Below, one piece after another: positions 41,701 through 52,784 of a stretch of DNA of 64,000 bases (its first letter is position 1; the number at the start of each line of letters is the position of its first letter). The position numbers were made by a program, and so were the translations under genes. The notes under the pieces are model-generated. The model made no database searches. It saw nothing but the letters and a program-made list of their open reading frames with translations, and was not told the origin of the DNA. This DNA comes from Haematococcus lacustris (lineage: Eukaryota; Chlorophyta; Chlorophyceae; Chlamydomonadales; Haematococcaceae): NCBI GenBank assembly GCA_030144725.1, contig JASKMD010000028.1:5915911-5979910 (forward strand), written 5' to 3'.

Positions 41701-43422
41701 GGCGAGGCACAGGATGAGGCGCTGGGCGAGTTTGCAGGAGAAGACCAGGGCTTTGGCCAGGCAGGCAGAGGGGTCCAGCGCAGCCAGCCATGGCAGCAGC
41801 AGCAGCAGCAGCAGCCACCTAGGCCAGCAGCAGGAAGGGGCCGAGGTGCTGACCCCTCCTTCGACTCCCCAAACTATGACACACAATATGACACACAATA
41901 TGACACATATAACACCTTCTTGCCACCGCCGCAGCAGCAGCAGCAGCAGCCCCGAGATATGCGCCCTGCACGGCAGCAGCGGCAGCCACAGCAGCGGTAT
42001 GATAGGGGCAGGGGTTATGGGGCAGGGGGGGAGCGAGGGTGGGAGGACTGGGAGGGGGACATGGGCCCTCAGGGGGGGTGGAACCCTGGCGGCAACCAAG
42101 GGAGCGGGTCGGGTGGGGACTGGCTTCCCTCCCCACCAGCAGCAGCAGCCGGGGCAGCACCAGGCAACACTTGGCAGGGGCAGGGGGGTGGGTATGAGGG
42201 CCAGGGGCAGGGGGGTGGGTATGAGGGCCAAGGGCAGGGGCAGGGAGGCCCGTATGGAGGTCAGGGGCAGGCCCAACAGGCATGGGACACCCCTCAGTAT
42301 GACCCGTACAGCAGCAGCAGGAGCAGCAATGCAGCCGCCCTGGACCCCTACGGGTCAGATCAGGCCAGCGGTGGCCACTATGCAGCTCCTGCCAGTCAGG
42401 CCAGCGGCAGGCAGCAGACGAGTGGAGGCGATGGGTGGGCCTACCCTGAGTATGCAGCCATCTCCCAAGACCCCTACAGGTCTAATCAGCGGCAGAGAAG
42501 TAGGGGCGATGGGTGGGCTGACCCTGGGTATGCAGCCATCTCCCAAGACCCCTACAGGTCTGATCAGCGGCAGACAAGTAGAGGCGATGAGTGGGATGAC
42601 CCTGGGTATGGGCGCACTGGCAACCGCAGCAGCCGCGATCAGCGCCGTGCTGCAGGGCCTGGGGCCAGCAGCTACGATCAGCGTGGTGCCTATGGCGGCA
42701 TGGGTGCTGGCCCACAGTTGGAGGATGATGACTTTGGCATCAAGGAGCTAGCACCGGAGGAGCTCAGTCTCCTTGGCTTGGTTCCTAATGCCCAGCAGCA
42801 GCCACTGGGGTCCGGCAGCTTCGCCACCCCTGCACCCCTGCAGGGAGTGGCCAAAGTGTCGCGCTTCGGTGACCTGCTTGCTGGGTTTGAGGATGAGCTG
42901 GCAGCCAAGGCACCTCAACGGCAGCAGGCTGTCCCGGCATACGAGTTTGAAGAGGAGGACGGCGGGCTGGGAGAGTTTTTGGACGATCAGCAGGCGGGGT
43001 ATGGTGATGAGGAGTGGGCAGGGGGAAGTCAGGAGTATGGAAGCAGTGGGGACGGGGCAGCCATCGGCCAGGACGAGTATGGACGGGCAGCAGAGGAAAG
43101 CGCTGGACAGGCCAGCGAGGAGTCGCACATCGCAAGCCAGATGCACCCTGGCTATGGCGAGCAGGTCAACCCGCAGGATGCCGGACTTGTGTCGGAGGCC
43201 GCGTCCGCGGCAGTTTCGGAAAACGGCGAAACAGCGGTCCCACCTGCGAAGACGAAAAAGAAGCGACAACCCAAGGTGGCGGCTGATGCAAGCCCAGAGC
43301 CTGCAGGGCAGAGTGCTGCGGCGGACGCTGCGGACGAGGGTGCTGCGGCTGACGCTGCGGGCGAGGGTGCGGTAGTGAAGAAGCGCGTTCGTCGCAAGCC
43401 TGTTGTCACTGATGTAGCATAA
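33397..43422 (+). CDS. large alpha-helical protein with disordered Gly/Gln/Tyr-rich tail, unknown function (1390 aa, 14 exons)
   Basis: Exons: 33397-33549, 33671-33727, 34103-34182, 34464-34655, 35331-35427, 35726-35818, 36175-36263, 36704-36821, 37344-37418, 38087-38243, 38933-39095, 39548-39671, 39966-40547, 41230-43422; GT-AG throughout, phases close (exon 10 could instead start at 38099). The start MALHRIRGALPLS.. is Ser/Arg/Leu-rich and fits an organelle transit peptide. Residues 50-660 are short amphipathic helices with recurring Leu/Ala patterns (EEVCGLVQSMALLQVPQLTV, FTVSQLSGLLASCTQLNYPI, CAALAENLQSLP), reminiscent of FAST/OPR-type helical-repeat RNA-binding proteins of chloroplasts and mitochondria; no diagnostic motif was found. 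The 730-residue last exon is disordered, with GGGYEGQGQ runs, three tandem YAAISQDPYRS..RQ..R repeats (42430-42600) and an Ala/Lys-rich C-terminus. Introns are packed with G-rich minisatellites. Confidence 0.75.
35520..35725 (+). repeat. GGCA/GGCG tetramer array and TGCC array around an intron 5' of exon 6
   Basis: (GGCAGGCG)n at 35524-35610 and (TGCC)n at 35690-35724, the latter ending in the CTGCAG acceptor of exon 6. The two arrays are complementary and could pair in the pre-mRNA. Confidence 0.8.
35826..36115 (+). repeat. G-rich CAGCGGGGGGAGGGGGGGCTGG minisatellite
   Basis: About six to eight degenerate 22-27 bp units in the intron between exons 6 and 7, with runs of up to nine G on the coding strand. 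Confidence 0.8.
39266..39850 (+). repeat. (GGGCA)n and (GGGGA)n pentamer arrays flanking exon 12
   Basis: (GGGCA)n at about 39270-39318. After exon 12 there are (GGGGA)n at 39687-39720, (GGGCA)n at 39721-39815 and (GGGGA)n at 39816-39850. Switching between two pentamers with one base difference suggests slippage with conversion. Confidence 0.9.
40548..40706 (+). repeat. GGGTGGAGGGAGGGGTGGGTGGA minisatellite after exon 13
   Basis: About six 16-20 bp units directly after the donor site, with the first unit starting at the GT. Confidence 0.85.
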
Positions 43423-44416
43423 CAATGCACTTCTGCAACTGGGTTTTGATCTCCTCATGCAAGCGTGGAGTTCGAACTGGTGGTGGCGATGGTGGTGGGG
43501 TCACGCTACAACTGCTTGACGTTGCCGCACAGAAACAGTGCAATATGTGGGCAGTGGTGTTGCACGCTATGGTTGGCTTTGCATTACTTTCTTGACCTTG
43601 TTTCTTTGCGACTTGATCATTGAGTGCAGTGTTTGTTCAGTTCGCCACACTTCCACTTCCAGTATACCGCCAGCATGTTCAGGGACTATCGAGCTTTGAG
43701 TGTATGTCGCTCACAAGTAACGACCAAATCAGCGCAGCAGCCAGCTCTCGTGCAATCACTCAGTGCTGCAAACAGCCACCACTGCATGTCAGTGTACACA
43801 GCAAAAGGCACACAACATTGAGTACTCAAACGGCACTCGTACTGTGACTAGCGCGCACGGCGTGGTGGCGCAGCAACATAGCCGGCCTGACACTCTGCAG
43901 CGTCAGGAGCGCCAAAGCGCAGCTGAACTAAGCATAGAAACTACCAGGTGCTGATGTGGAATTGCGTATGCCTTAGGGTGTCGCAAAAAGCTTGCATCAA
44001 CCGCGCTCTAGTACCAGCCGCCTACTCTGAGCCGTGTGTTGATGCGGTCTACCTCCTCGCACGATGGCATGGCGAACTTGCGAGCCTGCAAGGCGAACCA
44101 ACGCAAAGCGTCGCTGGGAGCATCCGGACAACCTGCAGCCTCTGTTGCACTGCACGGCTCCCAATGCGACATGTTGCACCCTGCACGCCGATGCTAGGAC
44201 CAAGGTGGCAACGCCAGCCCGCCATGTCACCGTTGAGGGCAACTAGGCTGCTGCTAGCACTGGCACCAAGTTGCTGCTTTTCGTCCGCTCCGCTGATCAC
44301 ACCCTTGAGCACTTGGCATTTTGAGCCAACTGCCTGACATCCCTCCCTCTTCCTTCATCTCCCTGCTTTTTGCTCCTGCTCACGCATGAGTCAGCCTGGC
44401 AGAAAGCCCAGCCCCT
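43423..44416. other. convergent intergenic region
   Basis: Lies between the stop codons of the helical-protein gene (+) and the DnaJ gene (-). No additional gene, tRNA or repeat is recognised. No TGTAA was spotted for either gene. Confidence 0.5.
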
Positions 44417-45287
44417 TCACCACTGCCCCACTCCTCCCACTCGACCCACCTCTTCTTTACTTCCCCACATGCCCAGTTGATGCTTGCGTAACCGCTCAGA
44501 CTGACACCTTCCCTGCAGCTTCTCATAGTGTTCACTCTCCACCTGCAAGCATGACAGAGCAGGGTACAGCAGAGCAGGGCAGCTGCCGCTATCACCAGCC
44601 TGAGCAGGTTGCTGTTGCATACACTGCTGACCCCCTGGACCAAACCATGGACGGTCTTTCCCACACTGCTGCTGGCCTGGACCTACCCATACCCGGCTTG
44701 GCTGCTCAGCGTCAGGCACCTGGCTCCTGGGCGCAAGGAGGGGGAGTGGGGGGTGGGGGGTGGGTGTAGGGGCAATTACGGGGTAGGTGTGAGGTAGGTG
44801 TGAGGTAGGTGTGGGGAAGGTGTTAGGTAGGTGTGGGGTAGGTGTGAAGTAGGTGTGCGACTGCCACTTTTGATTGGGCAAGCTGGGCCAGGTTGAGAAG
44901 AGGTGAGGGGTGTGTCCAGGGTGTCGTCCAGTCCAGTCCAAAGGGTGAGGGGACTGCCCCTGGCCCCAGTAACACCCCCCTGGCCCCAGGCATGCAGGGC
45001 GCAGGGAGGCAGTGTGGGGGATGAGGGGTGGAGGGGGACTGCCCCTGTGTCCTTGCCACCAGGTGTGGTGTGTGGCGTTCGGTTCAGCAGCAGCTCCAGG
45101 CGCACCTGTCTTTCTATGCGGACCCTGGCAGAGGAGCCGTAGGGGTGGCTGCGCTCAAACTCCGCGCTGCTCTTCACAAAGTAGGGCACCTCCAGCCGTG
45201 AGGTCAGCATCTGCAGTGAACAGGGGCAACTGCTGATGCTGCTGCTGCTGCTGCTGCTGCTCTGATGGTGCTGCTGCCACATGCTTA

Positions 45288-45321
<34 letters not shown>

Positions 45322-45479
45322 ATGATGGTGGTGCATTGGCGCTGATGGTGCTGCTGCCATATGCCCAATACTGTGTGAGTGTATCACAAAAGTGTGCTAT
45401 CGGCAGCATGGGGATGCTGCTGCTCTGATGGTGCTGCTGCTGCTGCTGCTCTGATGGTGCTGCTGCCACATGCTTAGTT

Positions 45480-45510
<31 letters not shown>

Positions 45511-48500
45511 ATGATGATGGTGGTGCATTGGCGCTGATGGTGCTGCTGCAATATGCCCAACTAGTACAGCGGGCCCGTCCGACAGCGGACGGGGCACTCC
45601 GGCCACAATGCTCTTGCACCAGTCCCCCTTGCACCAGTCCCAGGCCACAGTGCTGAGTGCTGAGTCTAACTGCTGGATGTGTGAGTCTGAGTAAGTGAGT
45701 GATGCAGGCTATGCAGCAAACACCTCACTGCGACGTAAATCACGGTGACTAAAACGATGGTAAATACGTATGTATATACTGTATCCATAGGTCCGTAGGG
45801 CGAACCGTAAGTGCAAGGTCATCATTTTGCGAAAGTGAGTATGCAGATTGGTGCTACCCTGACCGGCTGCCCTGCTGCTGCCCTACCCTGACCGGCTGCC
45901 CTGATGCTGCCCTACCCTGATCGGCTGCCCAGCTGCCCTGCTGCTGCCCTACCCTGACCGGCTGCCCTGCTGCTGCCCTACCCTGACCGGCTGCCCTGAT
46001 GCCCTGCTACTGCCCTACCCTGCCCGCCTGCTGCCCTACCCTGACTTGTTGCCCTGCTGCTGCCCTACCCTGACCGGCTGCCCTGATGCCCTGCTGCTGC
46101 CCTACCCTGACCGGCTGCCCTGATGCCCTGCTGCTGCCCTACCCTGACTGGCTTCCCGGCTGCCCTGCTGCTGCCCTACCCTGACCGGCTGCCCTGATGC
46201 CCTGCTGCTGCCCTACCCTGATGGCTGCCCGACTGCCCTGCTGCTGCCCTACCCTGATGGCTGCCAGGCTGACCTGCTGCTGCCCTACCCTGACCGGCTT
46301 CCCGGCTGCGCTGCTGCAGTCCTACCCTGACCGGCTGCCCTGCTGCTGCCCTACCCTGATGGCTGCCCGGCTGCCCTGCTGCTACCCTACCCTGACCGGC
46401 TGCCCTGATGCCCTGCTGCTGCCCTACCCTGACCGGCTGCCCTGATGCCCTGCTGCTGCCCTACCCTGCCCGGCTGCTGCCCTACCCTGACTTCTTGCCC
46501 TGCTGCTGCCCTACCCTGACCGGCTTCCCGGCTGCCCTGCTGCTGCCCTACCCTGACCGGCTGCCCTGATGCCCTGATGCTGCCCTACCCTGACCGGCTG
46601 CCCTGATGCCCTGCTGCTGCCCTACCCTGACTGGCTTCCCGGCTGCCTTGCTGCTGCCCTACCCTGACCGGCTGCCCTGATGCCCTGCTGCTGCCCTACC
46701 CTGATGGCTGCCCGACTGCCCTGCTGCTGCCCTACCCTGACCGGCTGCCCTGATGCCCTGCTGCGCTGCTGCTGCCCTCCCCTGATGGCTGCCCTGCTGC
46801 CCTGCTGCTGCCCTACCCTGACCGGCTGCCCTGATGCCCTGCTACTGCCCTACCCTGCCCGGCTGCTGCCCTACCCTGACTTGTTGCCCTGCTGCTGCCC
46901 TACCCTGACCGGCTGCCCTGATGCCCTGCTGCTGCCCTACCCTGACTGGCTTCCCGGCTGCCCTGCTGCTGCCCTACCCTGACCGGCTGCCCTGATGCCC
47001 TGCTGCTGCCCTACCCTGACTGGCTTCCCGGCTGCCCTGCTGCTGCCCTACCCTGACCGGCTGCCCTGATGCCCTGCTGCTGCCCTACCCTTACTGGCTT
47101 CCCGGCTGCCCTGCTGCTGCCCTACCCTGACCGGCTGCCCTGATGCCCTGCTGCGCTGCTGCTGCCCTACCCTGATGGCTGCCCGGCTGCCCTGCTGCTG
47201 CCCTACCCTGACCGGCTGCCCGGCTGCCATGTCCGGGTCTCGTCGCCACATTCCTCGTATGCATCAGGTGGTTCCCGTGCAATGACTGTCATGGCTGGCT
47301 GGCTGCATATCGCAGCGACTTGCATTTGAACCGCGATTCCGGACACACCGCAGGTACGGTGGATTGTGCGCCCTGCATCCTTTGCACTATCACGGTCAAA
47401 CCTTTGGTATTCGGGGTACGCTACGTATACGTATATGCATGGCACGGCTTGAAGGCCAAATGCAATCATCCAGCCTACTTGTCGCAATGCCCTGTTAGAG
47501 CGGCACGGAGGAGGGTCGCATGAGGAGGCTATTAGAGCTGGCTACGCTGTAGCTCGTCAGCAGCCGTAGCCAAATGTGGCTGCAGCCTGACTCGTTTGAC
47601 CTTTTGGCTGTGAACCGTTTGACTTTTTGACGGTCCGCTGACTTTGAACTATCTCTGCGCTGAATGCATCGCCATCGTTTGCTGAGCCAGGTTCGCTGGT
47701 AGCTACTATTTGTGGGGCGTTAAAACCGCAGATCGGAAGTCGATCTCACGGCACAGTGCATCTTTCGCGATTCTGTGCGGAGGGAGTCCTTACATATTTA
47801 TTGCGAGGCTGTGCGCGCAATCGCAGGCCGTTCCGCCGACCCCCCCCCCCCTAGCAGTTTTAATAGTATAGATACTGTGTGAGTGTATCACAAAAGTGTG
47901 CTATCGGCAGCATGGGGGAGCACACTGGAGCAAGCTCAGCTTGCTGGAAGTATGGCCAGCAAAGGTCAGGGAAGGCTCGAGGTCAGTCACTGAAAAGCAA
48001 GGTATCCTGGTTTAGGGGGTAGGCAGGGCTCCCGTGCCTTCCCCTCCGCCCCCCACCCCCCTTCCCCCCCCTCCCCTCCCCTCCCCTCCTCCCTTCCCTC
48101 CCCCCCCTCCCCTGCCCTGCCCTGCCCTGCCCTCCTCTCACATGCTCAGGGTAGTTTTTGCGGTCCTGGATGCTCGAGTAGGCAGGCCGTCCTGTGCCTG
48201 AAGCGCAGTGACCAGCAAGGCAGCAGCGACTGACCAGCAGCAAGGCAGGGCAGGCTGGTGGGGTGCAGGGGTTGCCAGGGGCAGGCTGGTGGGGGGCAAG
48301 GCAGCAGCGACTGACCAGCAGCAAGGCAGGGCAGGCTGAACCCACCTGGTGACCCCAGCCACCCACAGGCCCTGCACCCCCCAGTCAACCGCCCCTCCCA
48401 ACCACCACCAAGGGAGGTCCATGCACGACAGCTGATGACAGGCAGGCAGCAGGGCAGCATGTGGCTGTTGAGACCCAACCATCGGACCCTGAGGGCCCAC

Positions 48501-51500
48501 AGCAGCGTTGGTAGCAGAACAGAGCTGAGGATTTGCCTGGCTTCACCAGTAGGGTTCAGCGTCACGCCCTGCCCTGCCCCACAGGCCTTATGCACTGATG
48601 CCTCATCCCTGATCCCTGCCCTCCTCCCTCCTCCCGCATCTCAGCCACTGCCCAGCCCCCCTGGCCTGACCTCCATCAGGGTCAAGGGCCACAAGCATCC
48701 AGCCTAAACACCCTCACCTACCTTGTTTCCAACCTCCCATCAGGCCAACCCCCCACCAGCCCCACGCCCATCTCAATGCCACACTGAGCTGAACCTTTCT
48801 CTCGTCTCCCTTCTGCCCCTGCCCCTGCTGCCGTACCCGCTGCCACCGCCCCTACAGCTGCACCTGCCTAGCTGCCAGTGCTGCCTCCCCTGCCCTTGCC
48901 CCTGCTTGCAACCCCCCTGCTGCCGCTGCCCCTCTTGTCCCCGCCGCCTTTCCTGCAGCGCCCCTACCCCCGCTGCTGCCTGGGCCGTGTTTGCCGCCCC
49001 TGATCCTGCAAGACCATCAGGCAAGACCTGGCTGGGCTGGGCTGGGCTGGGCTGGGCTGAGCTGGGCTGGGCTGGGCTGAGCTGGGCTGGGCTGGGCTGG
49101 GCTGGGCTGGGCTGGGCTGGGCTGGGCTGGGCTGGGCTGGGCTGGGCTGGGCTGGGCTGGGCTGGGCTGGGCTGGGCTGGGCTGGGCTGGGCTGGGCTGG
49201 GCTGGGCTGGGCTGGGCTGGGCTGGGCTGGGCTGGGCTGGGCTGGGCTGGGCTGGGCTGGGCTGGGCTGGGCTGGGCTGGGGGTGAGAGGGCGCGGTGGC
49301 AAGGGGAAGATGAGAAGGCTGTGGTCCTCACATGATCCAGGGGGGGGGGGAGGGGGGTCCAGCTTCCCCCAAAACTGCTGCTGCCCTTGCTACTCAACCT
49401 TATGCTGCCCTGCCGCCCTCCCCCGTCCCCCGCCCTGCTGCTCCCCCTCCCGCCACCCTGCAGCCACCATCATGGAGCATGATGAACTCACTGGACAGGA
49501 AGCTGAATAGCACCAGCAGCAGGATGGGCAGCATGTTGAACAGGCCGGTGAGCAGGCGTTGGGCGTCAGAGGGGCCGGAGGTGCCGCCAGACTCCCCCCG
49601 GGCCCCCCCAGACTGGCCGCCAGGGCCGCGGGGGCGTGCCTGGCGTGGCGGGCCGAAGGGGCGCCCCCCGTGAGCATTCAAACCCCTGCAGGGCACAGCC
49701 AAGGGGGAGCCAGGGCCAGGGGGCAGGCGGCAGGCGGCTGCTCAGGCGGCAGCCAGGCCCTTGTGGAAACATCCAAACAAACCCCTCCAAAAGTAAACTA
49801 AAACCACTTCACCCACTTCACCCAGGGACCCAGGACCTAGGGGCAATCCAAGGCCACCACACCCTAGCAGACCCTAGCGTATGCCCTCATGCGCCCTAAC
49901 CACCACCACCCTCAAGGCCATTGAGGGGCCGGGCGGCTGCTTGTTGCTCCCCCTTGGCCCTGGCAAAGCACGTCCCACCCCAGCCAGTCCTCTGCACACC
50001 AGCACCTCACCATCACCCAGGCGGCAGCCAGGGCAACTGCCTGCAGGCTGGCGCCACCAACAAGTCATGGCCATGGAGAAGGGTTTTGGAGGAGGGGTGT
50101 TTGAAGGCTGTTTGAAGGCTGTTTGAAGGCTGTTTGAAGGGTGGGGACTAGGGTCATAGGGTCAGGGTAGCAGGACGAGCTGCCCCCCCACCCTCCAACT
50201 GCTGACCACTCAATGCCTTGCATTGGCCCCTGAACAGAAGGCCCTGCACCTCCCGGCCTCCCTCCCTCCTCCCAGCACAGCCCTCGAACCATCCACCCTG
50301 GCCCCCCCATCCCCCCCCCCGCCCTCCTCCCCCGCACCCAAAGAACATGTTGAAGATTTCCTCCGGGTCGAACTCCTCCTGGTAGAACACGCCCCCTGGG
50401 CCGCGCTGGTAGCTGCGGCCGCGCTGGCTGGCTGCTGAGGCGGAGGCGGCGGCCTGGGCGGCAGCGGTGCTCTCGTAGCCGGTGCGGTCGTAGTAGGCGC
50501 GCTGCAGGCCATGCAGGGGGGAAGTGGGCAAGAGGATGAGGGTGGGGAGGAGAGAAGGGAGGGGAGGGTCAAGGGGCGGCTGGGGAGCAGGGGTGGCTGA
50601 CGAGGAGGGGGGGCAGGGGCGGCTGGGCTGGGGGGTGGGGGGCTTCAGCACTGCAAGTCCCCTCCCCATTGCCACTGCGCCCACTCGCCTCCGCTGCTCC
50701 TCTCCCCTGCCTGCCTGCCTGCCAGCCTGGCAGCAGTCCTGCCACTGCTCCACCTTTTCCATATGCCAGCTCCAAACCTTGTCAGCAGGAGAGGGGCATG
50801 GTGCATGCAGGGCATCTGTGCTGTGGCAGGGCAGGGAAGGGGTGCAGGGCCCCCCCCTGCTTCAGCAGTGCAGTGGCAGCCGCCCTGCAGCCCACCTTGT
50901 CTGAGTCACTGAGGCAGGCAAAGGCCTTGCCCACTGCCTTGAAGGCCTCGTCGGCCTTATGGGCCCGGTTCTTGTCTGGGTGCAGCTTCAAGGCCAACTG
51001 TGGGGCAGGGGGAGGGGGCAGGAGGGGGGCCATCTGCCTGTTGTGGGGCAGGGGGAGGGGGCGAGAGGGGGGCACAGGGCTGTGTGGGTCAGGAGGAGGC
51101 GGCAGGAGGGGGGCCACACGGCCGGTTGGGACACAAGCTATGGCACAGGCTGTCAGGGCAAGGGGGCGCTGTAATGGCCAGGCTACTGATACTGGCATGG
51201 ATACCCCCCTCTGACATTTGACAAGGAACAGTCACTGTGACTCCCCACCTGCCGTAGTGCTGCTGTATTGCACAACCATTTCGCCCCTACCCTACTGCAC
51301 TCTGCTGGATGGCATCCTGATTGGACGCTGCTACCTGCCGTGCTGCTTGCCGGGGTTGAGGAGGGCGCAGCTGACCTTCCGATAGGCCTTCTTGATGTCG
51401 TCATCACTGGCTTCCTTGGTGATGCCTAAAATCTCATACAGGTCCTTGGCTTTCAGGATTTGGCTGACAAGCTTGCGCTCCTCTGGCGTGCTCTGCTGGT

Positions 51501-52010
51501 GCCACGATGCAACAGAGGGGCACGCTGATCAGCCACGCCAAACACCTCCATGCATGCCCTGTGCTCCCAGGCACGCACCGGGTCTGGCACTGAAGCCTCA
51601 TGTGAAGCTGTCGTTCTGTGCCTGAGGTGCGAGCTGCTCATCCCTGCTGGCGCAGTGCCAGGAGCATTGCGATGCGCAGCTGTCCCTCGGGTCTGTGGAG
51701 TTGGGCGTGTGGCTTCACTTGGGGTCGCTGGCTCCGCTTCCTCTTGCTGCGCTTGCGAGCTGCCACGCGCTGACAATCTGATTTGGATGAGCACGCTCTC
51801 TACCTGCAGGTACGGACCAATGCTCAAGCAATTGCATTCGAGCACTTGGATGGCAAGCCTCGTGCGATGCCACGCACCTCAGAGGATGGGTATAGGCGAG
51901 CAGCTTTCTGTGCAAACCTCTCGGCCTTTGCATAGTCCCCCGTCTCTGAGTGCTTTCCGCGCGATTGACAAGCACTTCTCAGCTTCGTGAAGCGCAGACT
52001 CGTTGGTCAT
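44417..52010 (-). CDS. DNAJB12: membrane-anchored DnaJ protein with DUF1977 (DNAJB12/14 type, 406 aa, 9 exons)
   Basis: This family anchors Hsp70 work at the endoplasmic reticulum membrane (protein quality control). Exons, high to low: 52010-51878, 51803-51579, 51492-51376, 50997-50896, 50501-50338, 49685-49492, 48197-48142, 45210-45106, 44542-44417; GT-AG, phases close if one G is dropped in exon 1. Domains: an N-terminal helical pair typical of the family ([13 protein letters not shown].., [16 protein letters not shown]); a J domain starting DLYEILGI with HPD at 164-166 (LKLHPDKNR) and AYYDRTGYE; the Gly/Phe part with [12 protein letters not shown]; one membrane helix (about 290-309, [12 protein letters not shown]); and DUF1977 ([20 protein letters not shown], then [21 protein letters not shown]). 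Oddities: a homopolymer C run at 51937-51941 shifts the frame of exon 1 by one base; intron 7 is 2.9 kb and carries a large minisatellite; intron 6 carries (GGGCT)n. The last residues after LRKHQLGM may include intron read-through. Confidence 0.9.
45228..45560. repeat. duplicated CTG/GAT trinucleotide block in DnaJ intron 7
   Basis: Two copies (about 45228-45367 and 45425-45553) of CTGATGGTGCTGCTGCCACATGCTTAG.. followed by (CTG)n, (GAT)n and GGTGGTGCATTGGCGC. Minus-strand reading gives His and Gln runs that are not part of the reconstructed protein. Confidence 0.8.
45368..47917. repeat. 46-bp direct repeat flanking 2.46 kb within DnaJ intron 7
   Basis: The sequence beginning ATACTGTGTGAGTGTATC is identical at 45368-45413 and 47872-47917. 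The minisatellite lies between the copies. Confidence 0.9.
45853..47225. repeat. 1.37-kb minisatellite, CTGCCCTACCCTGACCGGCTGCC units
   Basis: Roughly forty variable units of 22-38 bp built from GCTGCCCTACCCTGA, CCGGCTGCCC, TGATGCCCTGCT and TGGCTTCCCGG modules. Higher-order blocks recur (for example 46560-46700 and 46880-47050). Located inside an intron of the DnaJ gene. Confidence 0.95.
49028..49279 (+). repeat. (GGGCT)n array in DnaJ intron 6
   Basis: About 50 pentamers, with two GAGCT variants near the left end (49058-49082). On the transcribed minus strand it reads AGCCC. Confidence 0.95.
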
Positions 52011-52220
52011 CGCGCGATAGTGTTCACGAGGAGCCGAGGGGAGGGGACACTTGCATGTGGTTATGCCATGCCGGCAAACGTACCAACACCAACACCAACC
52101 AAAAAGGCTTGCCTGTTCTCTATAGCTATGACTATACGATCATAACAGCAGACAGCCAATGGCTATCTGTCAACGAATCGCTTATTATTCCGCATCAACC
52201 CACGCGCCTCGCAAGTGCGC
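52011..52220. promoter_or_regulatory. 210-bp divergent promoter region
   Basis: Separates the ATG of the DnaJ gene (minus strand, 52010) from the ATG of a signal-peptide exon (plus strand, 52221). Contains ACCAACACCAACACCAACC and an AT-rich TATAGCTATGACTATACGATCATAA stretch near 52119-52145. Transcription starts are not determined. Confidence 0.45.
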
Positions 52221-52447
52221 ATGAACGCCACGCGCACTGCCTTGACTCTCGCGCTCCTCACCCTCAGCCTTGTCGTGGGCAAACCGTGGCACGTTGGCCA
52301 CAAGCATCGAGACGGAAGAGCAAAAGGTAGCTGCATGTCCCTCATGCATGAACCCGCCCACCCTCCCCCCCCAAGCCCGCCAACCCACTTGTGATACCCA
52401 CCGACTGCAGCCCTAGCAAAGGACCAAGACTCGGCCCTGGTATCAAG
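52221..52447 (+). CDS. 5' exons of a secreted-protein gene, cut off by the assembly gap
   Basis: ATG at 52221 opens a 35-codon exon with a clear signal peptide (ATRTALTLALLTLSLVVG) and then KPWHVGHKHRDGR. The donor AAAAG/GTAGCT is at 52326-52328 (phase 1). A compatible second exon is 52411-52447 (acceptor GACTGCAG). Nothing further can be followed before the N run. The first intron has the same phase as in the secreted Ala-rich genes beyond the gap, but sequence similarity is not evident. Confidence 0.4.
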
Positions 52448-52784
52448 GTCGACTGGGCCTGGCATGACCTTTACTCTCCAGCGCCCCCAGATAATTTTAT
52501 TTGGTGCGCTGGCACATTTGGAAGTAGTTTAGCCCCCACCAGCCAAAGTTCAGGTGTGGGAAGAGGATGAGAGTGTGATGCTTGTGATGGGAATGGAAGT
52601 CCCGAACCACCTCAACTACCATACCCACCCTTCCAGCACAACAGTGTCAGGGGTGAGGAAAGATCACCTTACCCTGGTAGCTTTTCCACACAGAGAGCGG
52701 GGCAGGCTGCTGCCCCAGCCAGCACGCAGTTCATACAGGACCCAGGCAACCCCAGGCATCCCCAACTACCCCCGGCATCAGTGG

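Noticed and set aside
41567..42751. 394-residue plus-strand ORF and several minus-strand ORFs over 41.5-43.4 kb
   Set aside because: They overlap the 730-residue last exon of the helical-protein gene, whose frame connects by splicing to upstream exons; the others are shadows of its repetitive codons.
45228..45560. Poly-His/poly-Gln coding exon of the DnaJ gene
   Set aside because: The block lies in intron 7; the acceptor at 45211 joins exon 8 in phase to exon 7 without it.
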